The translations under genes and the position numbers were made by a program. The notes beneath the pieces are model-generated. The model was not told the origin of the DNA. It saw only the letters and a program-made list of their open reading frames with translations, and did not search any database. Of a DNA stretch of 64,000 nucleotides, positions 58,475 through 64,000 are shown one piece after another; the stretch's first letter is position 1; each line of letters opens with the position of its first letter. The stretch comes from Metapseudomonas resinovorans DSM 21078 (GTDB lineage: Bacteria; Pseudomonadota; Gammaproteobacteria; Pseudomonadales; Pseudomonadaceae), in the NCBI RefSeq assembly GCF_000423545.1, contig NZ_KE384035.1, positions 5,354 to 69,353 on the forward strand, given 5' to 3'.

Positions 58475-58920
58475 AGCACTTGGTGCAGGAGGCACTTCCC
58501 AGCCAGAAGCTAATTGCGCTACTTCCTCCAAATCCAGCTCTCACCACCGGACTGTCGCACAATAGGTGCGCGCCGGTTGATGTGCCGCTTTCCCACCTCA
58601 AGCTCATCCTGCGGCTGGATCGTCTCCGATGGTTCCGAGCCCGCCACGTCGATGGAGACTCGTTGAGTTTGCGCGCGAACCAACCTGAAGGTGCGCTCGC
58701 CGAGCAGGTCGGCAATTTGGGCGAGCGAGCGCTGGTCGGTAGCCAAGTATTGAATCATCCCGGTTTTGCTAGCCACTTTTCAGGCTTGTGAAATAGCACG
58801 TTGAGGTCGCCCGAGAAATTTGGTTGTTCGCGGAATCAGGGGGAAGAGCGAGTTGACAGTCAGGGAAGTGGGTAAATTGGCAGTCGCCAAACATCCCAAC
58901 CCCCACGCCCTGCTGTCGCC
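58475..58920. other. Non-coding stretch with an unassigned minus-strand frame
   Basis: No gene is supported. A minus-strand frame of 85 codons (58519-58776) contains IQYLATDQRSLAQIADLLGE, which recalls nothing I can name, and no ribosome-binding site is evident. The sequence joins the end of the AraC gene to the ISL3 remnant and may be a fragment carried by the insertion. Confidence 0.3.
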
Positions 58921-59100
58921 GTGCATCCTATTGATCTTGCCGCTTTCTGGCCAGGCTACGAGGTCGTCGCCTGTTGCCCCGTTGCTGAACACACCCTGCT
59001 GATTGAGCTGGAGCCCCAGGTCGACCGAGTGTCCCGATGTGGGCGCTGTCTACAGCCCAGCCCATTGATCCACAAGCGGCGCATCCGTCAGGTGCCTCAC
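58921..59100 (+). pseudogene. N-terminal remnant of an ISL3-family transposase
   Basis: From a GTG at 58921 the frame reads HPIDLAAFWPGYEVVACCPVAEHT and VDRVSRCGRCLQPSPLIHKRRIRQV, matching the N-terminal zinc-ribbon region of ISL3 transposases (ICGRCxxPSxLIHxRRIRQV pattern). It ends abruptly at the RND gene stop codon near 59097. Everything after the zinc ribbon is missing. Confidence 0.6.
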
Positions 59101-61535
59101 TGCTTGTGGCCATTTAGCAGGAAACGCGATAGCGCCGGAATCAGGATCAGTGCACCCAGCATGTTCCACAGGAACATGAAGGTTAGCAGGATGCCCATGT
59201 CGGCCTGGAACTTGATCGGCGACCAGGCCCAGCAGATCACGCCGGCCGCCAGGGTGATACCGACCAGCCCCACCACTCGCCCGGTGAAGGCCACCGCGTT
59301 GCGGTAAGCCTCCGCCAGCGGCATGCCCTGGCGCTGGTAGTGCAATTGCACGCTGAGCAGGTACAGCGCGTAGTCCACGCCGATGCCCACGCCCAGGGCG
59401 ATCACCGGCAGGGTCGCGACCTTGACGCCGATGCCCATGGCCACCATCAGGACCTCGCAGAGGATCGAGGTGAGCACCAGCGGCAGCAGCGCCACCAGCG
59501 TCGCGCGCCAGCTGCGGAAGGTGATCAGGCAGAAGATGGTCACCGCCAGGTAAACGTACAGCAGCATGGTGCGGTTGGCCTCGCGCACCACGATATTGGT
59601 CGCGGCCTCAATGCCGGCGCTGCCGGCGGCGAGGAGGAACTGGCGATCCTCGGTGCTGTTGTCACGGGCGAACTTGTCGGCGATGGCCACCACGGCGTCG
59701 AGGGTCTCGGCCTTGTGGTCCTTGAGGAAGGCGATCACCGGCATCAGCGAGCAGTCGGTGTTGAACAGTTCCGGGGCATTCACCGAGGCCTGCTGGGCGG
59801 CATAGTTCAGCACGTTCTGGTTGCGCTGGATGCTGTTCAGCTTGGGGTTGCCCTCGTAGGTGCCGGCGGTGATCTGGCGTACCGCGTTGACCAGCGACAC
59901 GGTGGCCTGCACCCCCGGATGCTGCTGCAGCTCCCAGGCCAGGCGGTCGGCCAGGACCAGGGTCTGGTAGTTCAGGCAGCCTTCGGCCGGGGTCTTGATC
60001 ATCACCGCGAACAGGTCGCTGGACAGCGCGTAGTGGCTGGTGATGTAGGCATTGTCGCGGTTGTAGCGCGAGTCGGCGCGCAGCTCCGGGGCGCCGCTGT
60101 CGAGGTCGCCGATCTTCAGCTGCAGGCTGACCACGAAGCCGGCGATACCCAGCAGCACCGCCACCAGCACGGTGCCGGTGGCCCACTTGGGCGTGGTGAA
60201 GCGGTCGAGCAGGTCCCACAGCTTGCCAAAGCCGCGATGCTCCTCCGCCCGGGTGTCGATCTTCAGCGCACGGGCGGCGGCCTTGCGACCGACGCCGATA
60301 TAGGACAACGCCACCGGCATCAGCAGCAGGGAGGTGAAGATCAGCACGGCCACGCCGATGCTGGCGGTGATGGCCAGGTCCTGGATCACCGGAATGTCGA
60401 TCAGCATCAGCACGGCGAAGCCCACCGCATCGGCCAGCAGCGCGGTGACCCCAGCGAGGAACAGGCGGCGGAAGGTGTAGCGCGCGGCGATCAACCGGTG
60501 GGTGCCGCGGGCGATGTCCTGCATGATGCCGTTCATCTTCTGCGCCGCATGGGACACGCCGATGGCGAAAATCAGGAAGGGCACCAGCACCGAGTAGGGG
60601 TCGATGGCGTAACCCAGCCAGGCGACTATGCCCAGTTGCCAGACCACCGCGATCAGCGAGCAGCCGACCACCAGCAGGGTGCTGCGCACGCAGCGGGTGT
60701 AGAGGTAGATGATCACCAGCGAGGTGGCCACGGCCAGGCCGAAGAACATCATCACTTGGATCAGGCCGTCGATCAGGTCGCCGATCAGCTTGGCGAAACC
60801 GATCACCCGGATCTTGTACTTGCCGGTGCCTTCCTCGCCCGAACCGTGCGCAGCACTGTCGCCGGCGAACTCGATCTTGTCGCGCAACTGCTCTTCGAGC
60901 AGCTGCGAGAACTGATGGTAGTTGAGGCTCTTGCCGGTGGCCGAGGCCTTGTCCAGCAGCGGCACGATCAGCATGGTCGACTTGAAGTCGCTGGCCACCA
61001 GGCTGCCGACAATGCCGGCACGGTTGATGTTCTGCCGCAGCTGCTCGATGTCCGCAGGCGAACCCTGGTAGGAATCGGGCATCACCGGGCCACCCTGGAA
61101 GCCTTCCTCGGTGACTTCGGTCCAGCGCACCGCCGGGCTCCACAGCGACTTCATCCAGGCACGGTCGACGCCTTCGGTGAGGAACAGCTCGTCGTTGACC
61201 TGCTTGAGCACGGTCAGGTATTCGGGGTCGAAGATATCGCCCTGGGTGTTCTCCACCACCACCCGCACCGAGTTGCCCAGGCCGCGCAGCGACTTGCGGT
61301 TCTCCAGGAAGTTCTGGATGTACGGCTGGCTCTGCGGAATCATCTTCTCGAAGCTGGGGCGCAGCTCCAGGCGGGTCGCCGCCATGTAGCCCAGCACCAG
61401 AGTGGCCAGCGTCATGAGCAGCATGAACAGGGGGCGGTGGTTGAACACCAGCCGCTCGAGCAGGTTGCCGGAGCGCCGATTGAAATCCACCAGTTCGCGG
61501 ATCACCGGCATGGTTTCTTGCTTCAAATTGCCCAT
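59097..61535 (-). CDS. RND/MMPL-superfamily exporter
   Basis: An 812-aa inner-membrane protein with the RND layout: one N-terminal helix (about 32-52), a large periplasmic loop, helices at about 255-410 and 450-470, a second loop, then helices at about 650-805. VALGVGIGVDYALYLLSV and IGVSHAAQKMNG are the proton-relay-region segments of the MMPL/hopanoid-type branch. Its stop codon lies exactly where the ISL3 remnant begins, so the natural C-terminus may have been altered. It is the last of three co-directional genes and probably exports a lipid-like molecule. Confidence 0.85.
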   Translation of the reverse strand: MGNLKQETMPVIRELVDFNRRSGNLLERLVFNHRPLFMLLMTLATLVLGYMAATRLELRPSFEKMIPQSQPYIQNFLENRKSLRGLGNSVRVVVENTQGDIFDPEYLTVLKQVNDELFLTEGVDRAWMKSLWSPAVRWTEVTEEGFQGGPVMPDSYQGSPADIEQLRQNINRAGIVGSLVASDFKSTMLIVPLLDKASATGKSLNYHQFSQLLEEQLRDKIEFAGDSAAHGSGEEGTGKYKIRVIGFAKLIGDLIDGLIQVMMFFGLAVATSLVIIYLYTRCVRSTLLVVGCSLIAVVWQLGIVAWLGYAIDPYSVLVPFLIFAIGVSHAAQKMNGIMQDIARGTHRLIAARYTFRRLFLAGVTALLADAVGFAVLMLIDIPVIQDLAITASIGVAVLIFTSLLLMPVALSYIGVGRKAAARALKIDTRAEEHRGFGKLWDLLDRFTTPKWATGTVLVAVLLGIAGFVVSLQLKIGDLDSGAPELRADSRYNRDNAYITSHYALSSDLFAVMIKTPAEGCLNYQTLVLADRLAWELQQHPGVQATVSLVNAVRQITAGTYEGNPKLNSIQRNQNVLNYAAQQASVNAPELFNTDCSLMPVIAFLKDHKAETLDAVVAIADKFARDNSTEDRQFLLAAGSAGIEAATNIVVREANRTMLLYVYLAVTIFCLITFRSWRATLVALLPLVLTSILCEVLMVAMGIGVKVATLPVIALGVGIGVDYALYLLSVQLHYQRQGMPLAEAYRNAVAFTGRVVGLVGITLAAGVICWAWSPIKFQADMGILLTFMFLWNMLGALILIPALSRFLLNGHKQ

Positions 61536-61564
61536 GTCTGGGTACTCGCTCTCAATTCTTCTGG

Positions 61565-62641
61565 TTATTCGACGGGCAGCGTGCGTACGCCACGGCTACC
61601 GACCAGCGCCAACGCGCCATCGGCGGCCAGGGCAGCACCGGCCACCGGCGACGGGGCGGTTTGCGCCACCAGTTGCAACGGGCTGTTGCCCGCGCCGCTC
61701 AACAGCATGTGCCCGGCCTGGGTGAACAGGCGGTAGTGTCCGCTGGCATCCAGCACCGCGGCGCTGATGCTGACCTGCAGGCCGCTGTCCAGCTGGGCCC
61801 AGGTGTAGCCACCATCGGTGCTGCGGAACACATGGCCGCGCAGGCCATAGGCGAGCACTTCGCCAGGTCGGCCGACGACACCGAAGTAGCTGCCCTCGTA
61901 AGGGGTCTGCATGGCGATGAAGCGCTCGAGAATGTCGTCCCACTTGCGCAGCAGGCCCTGCTCGCCGGCGATGTACAGCGCATCGCCGGTGGAGGCGATG
62001 GCGTTGAGGTGGAAACCCTGCGGGTTGTCGGTGCGGTCCTGGAACGGCGTCCAGCTCTTGCCGCCATCGGTGGTACGCAGGATCAGGTTGAACACGCCAA
62101 CCACATAGCCGAGCTGGTCGTTGGCGAACCAGACATCGAGCAGCGGCTTGTCGGCACCCTCCTCAATCAGCCGCTGGCCTTCGTCGGCCAGCGTGGCCCA
62201 TTGTTCGTTGCCCGGCTCGGCACTGGCCAAGGCGAAATAATGCTTGAACACCAGCTCGCCGATCTGTCGGCCATCGAGCTGCTTGCTCCAGGTTGCGCCG
62301 GCGTCGCTGCTGTGCAGCACCACGCCATCGTTGCCCACCGCCCAGCCTTGCTCGGCGGACGGAAAATACACGGCAGTCAGGTCGGAGCTGACCGGTACGG
62401 CGGCCTGCTGCCAGGCCTTGCCGGCATCATCGGAATAGAGAATGTGGCCACGCTGACCGACGGCGACCAGGCGCTGCCCGGCACGAGCCAGGTCCAGCAG
62501 CGGGCTACGCACCGCCAGGGCACTCGACTTGGCCGGCAGGTCCAGTACGTCGACGTAGTCGGATGCCTGGGCGAAAACCGCCAGGAATGTCAGCATGGCG
62601 ACCAGCGCCCGCTGCAGGATCTTGTTGTTGTAGGAGCACAT
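61565..62641 (-). CDS. Secreted YCF48/BNR-repeat protein
   Basis: A 358-aa protein with a signal peptide (LVAMLTFLAVFAQASDYVDV). At least four Asp-box repeats are visible: LYSDDAGKAWQQ, LHSSDAGATWSK, LRTTDGGKSWTP and FRSTDGGYTWAQ. They form a YCF48/sialidase-like beta-propeller in the periplasm. In pseudomonads such genes accompany the RND exporter and DUF1329/DUF1302 genes. No enzymatic residues are evident; a scaffold role is inferred. Confidence 0.85.
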   Translation of the reverse strand: MCSYNNKILQRALVAMLTFLAVFAQASDYVDVLDLPAKSSALAVRSPLLDLARAGQRLVAVGQRGHILYSDDAGKAWQQAAVPVSSDLTAVYFPSAEQGWAVGNDGVVLHSSDAGATWSKQLDGRQIGELVFKHYFALASAEPGNEQWATLADEGQRLIEEGADKPLLDVWFANDQLGYVVGVFNLILRTTDGGKSWTPFQDRTDNPQGFHLNAIASTGDALYIAGEQGLLRKWDDILERFIAMQTPYEGSYFGVVGRPGEVLAYGLRGHVFRSTDGGYTWAQLDSGLQVSISAAVLDASGHYRLFTQAGHMLLSGAGNSPLQLVAQTAPSPVAGAALAADGALALVGSRGVRTLPVE

Positions 62642-62742
62642 ATTGCGCCCTCATGGCAAAAAGCGTCGGCCTGCACGCGAATGCAGGCCGACAGGAGGAC
62701 TGCCCGGCAGCAAGCCGGGCAGGCGGAGTAGCAACGCGACGC

Positions 62743-64000
62743 TTAACGGATACCGGCACCGGCCAGCGATTCCGGAGACCACTGGGTGTTGGACAGCGGC
62801 TGGCTGTACTTCAGACCGCCGTAAGGGCCGGACAGACCGACGACGCTGTAGGTGCCACCGATCAGGTCGTAGACGGCGTAGGGGGTGGCATCCGGCACCT
62901 GCTGGTCATAGCTTTGGCTGAGGAAGGTATAGACGCCACGGTACAACTGGCCGCGCGCATCGTACTGGTCGGAAGCCAGGGCGACCCAACTATCCTCGTC
63001 TAGGTAGAAGCGACGCTTGGCATAGATATGCCGGGCATCAGCCTTGAGGGTCGCTTCGACCACCCACACACGGTGCTTCTCCCAGCGCACGAGTTCCGGC
63101 GCCATATGCCCGGGTGTCGTCAGCTGCTTGAGGTCATTGGCATAGGTCACCCGGTAGGCGTTGTACGGCACGATCATTTCCTGCTTGCCGACCAGCTTCC
63201 AGTCATAGCGGTCCAGCGCGCCGTTGAAGACGAAGGAGTCGTCCCAGGTGGCGGCGCCAGCGGTACCCGGGTTAGGCGTGTCATACGCCAGGCTCGGCGC
63301 CAACTTCACGCGGCGCTGGCCGGGCAGGTATTGCCAGCCGCGGCGCGGTTGTTCCAGCGGGTTGACCGCGTCGCGCAGCAGCACGGCTTCGCCGGCACGG
63401 CGGGCTGGGCCGGTGTAGGCCAGCTTGACCTGGTAGTAGGTGTCCTTGGCCATGAGCTGCTTGGTCAGGTCGTCGTAGGCGGCATAGTTGATCTGCCCGA
63501 TGCCGGTGGTGGCCAGGCTGGCCACACCGGCGGCATCGACGTTCCAGTTGTCGTATTTCATGGCGATGTTGACGCCCTGGTAGCGCAGCAGGTGGTTCCA
63601 CATGGCCTCGGCACCGGACTGCGGGATCGGGAACGGCACGCCTGGCAAGGCGTTCTCGATGGCATTGCCGCCGTCGGTCGACTTGGCCGCGGTGGCATTT
63701 TTCACGGTGTTGTCCAGCACGCCCTGGGGCAGCGCGGCGCTGCGGTGGGTCGGGAAGACCTCGATGCGGAAGCTGGGGTAGCGCTTAACCAGTTCGACGG
63801 TGACCGCGGTCAGTTGCCCCTTGTATTGCTCGACGTTCTTGCCGTCGATCACCAGCAGCGGCTTTTCAGCGGCAAAGGGATCCGGGCGCATGCTGTCACC
63901 GGCCTTGAAGCCGGCCGGAGCGGTGGTCAGGCCACCCTCGTAGGCCGGGATAGACCCGTCGGCGTTGGCGGCTTTCTCGGCGCCGACGAGGGTCAGCTCA
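62743..64000 (-). CDS. DUF1329 family outer-membrane protein, partial (runs off the window)
   Basis: The C-terminal 418 codons of a DUF1329 protein; the frame is open to the right edge (63999). VGAEKAANADGSIPAYEGGL is the family start, PAYEGGLTTAPAGFK and VRWEKHRVWVVEATLKADARHIYAKRRFYLDEDSW the conserved body. DUF1329 proteins resemble LolB/MlaC-like lipid binders and are often found with DUF1302 porins. An upstream DUF1302 gene is expected beyond the window. The signal peptide is not seen because the N-terminus is missing. Confidence 0.85.
   Translation of the reverse strand, partial: ELTLVGAEKAANADGSIPAYEGGLTTAPAGFKAGDSMRPDPFAAEKPLLVIDGKNVEQYKGQLTAVTVELVKRYPSFRIEVFPTHRSAALPQGVLDNTVKNATAAKSTDGGNAIENALPGVPFPIPQSGAEAMWNHLLRYQGVNIAMKYDNWNVDAAGVASLATTGIGQINYAAYDDLTKQLMAKDTYYQVKLAYTGPARRAGEAVLLRDAVNPLEQPRRGWQYLPGQRRVKLAPSLAYDTPNPGTAGAATWDDSFVFNGALDRYDWKLVGKQEMIVPYNAYRVTYANDLKQLTTPGHMAPELVRWEKHRVWVVEATLKADARHIYAKRRFYLDEDSWVALASDQYDARGQLYRGVYTFLSQSYDQQVPDATPYAVYDLIGGTYSVVGLSGPYGGLKYSQPLSNTQWSPESLAGAGIR

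Noticed and set aside
59340-61736. 798-codon plus-strand frame opposite the RND gene
   Set aside because: His/Gln/Glu-rich antisense translation without domain features.

Overview
The window is about 64 kb of a high-GC gammaproteobacterial chromosome, almost certainly a Pseudomonas. The gene order mpl-ubiX ... proA-nadD-rsfS-rlmH-mrdA-mrdB-mltB-rlpA-dacC-ybeD-lipB-lipA ... holA-lptE-leuS ... lnt-corC-ybeY-ybeZ-miaB ... hemL-thiE-thiD-ladS is, from memory, the arrangement of the P. aeruginosa PA4020-PA3974 stretch. No rRNA, tRNA or CRISPR array was seen.

Region 1 (about 1-5.03 kb) is a 2-aminoethylphosphonate utilisation locus. phnW, a GlpT-like MFS transporter gene and phnX lie on the minus strand, with a divergent LysR regulator. 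A compact three-way-junction RNA fold that ends in a U-run sits just downstream of phnW.

Region 2 (about 5.1-50.5 kb) is conserved core chromosome. It covers peptidoglycan recycling and elongasome genes (mpl, mrdA, mrdB, mltB, rlpA, dacC), lipoic acid synthesis (lipB, lipA), outer-membrane and lipoprotein biogenesis (lptE, lnt), ribosome and tRNA functions (rsfS, rlmH, ybeY, miaB, leuS), cofactor synthesis (nadD, ubiX, hemL, thiE, thiD) and the hybrid sensor kinase LadS of the Gac/Rsm network. Less familiar members are a lipoprotein joining MORN repeats to a C13/caspase-like peptidase, an RhlA-like hydrolase with a degenerate PilZ tail, a DedA-PAP2 fusion, and a 52-codon arfA gene carrying the hairpin that makes its mRNA non-stop.

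Region 3 (about 50.5-59.1 kb) is a decayed accessory island that begins 40 bp after the ladS stop codon. It opens with three direct 16-bp repeats that look like transposase-binding sites, followed by a frameshifted tniQ/tnsD-like gene. Then come IS remnants (an IS5/IS1182-like C-terminus, IS630, ISL3), an orphan Xre/MbcA/ParS antitoxin, a frameshifted inositol-monophosphatase-family pseudogene, and a partly decayed catabolic cluster: MFS remnant, possible BKACE remnant, carboxymuconolactone decarboxylase-family gene, SDR gene and a divergent AraC regulator. Repeated TTGACTTnnCGGGACA boxes in that cluster are candidate operators.

Region 4 (59.1-64 kb) holds three minus-strand genes for an uncharacterised envelope system: an RND/MMPL exporter, a YCF48/BNR-repeat secreted protein and a DUF1329 protein that runs off the window edge. 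This grouping is recurrent in pseudomonads and is often linked to hydrophobic-substrate catabolism.

Several breaks in region 3 fall at homopolymers (A8, G4, C8, C13). Sequencing error and genuine decay cannot be separated from this sequence alone.
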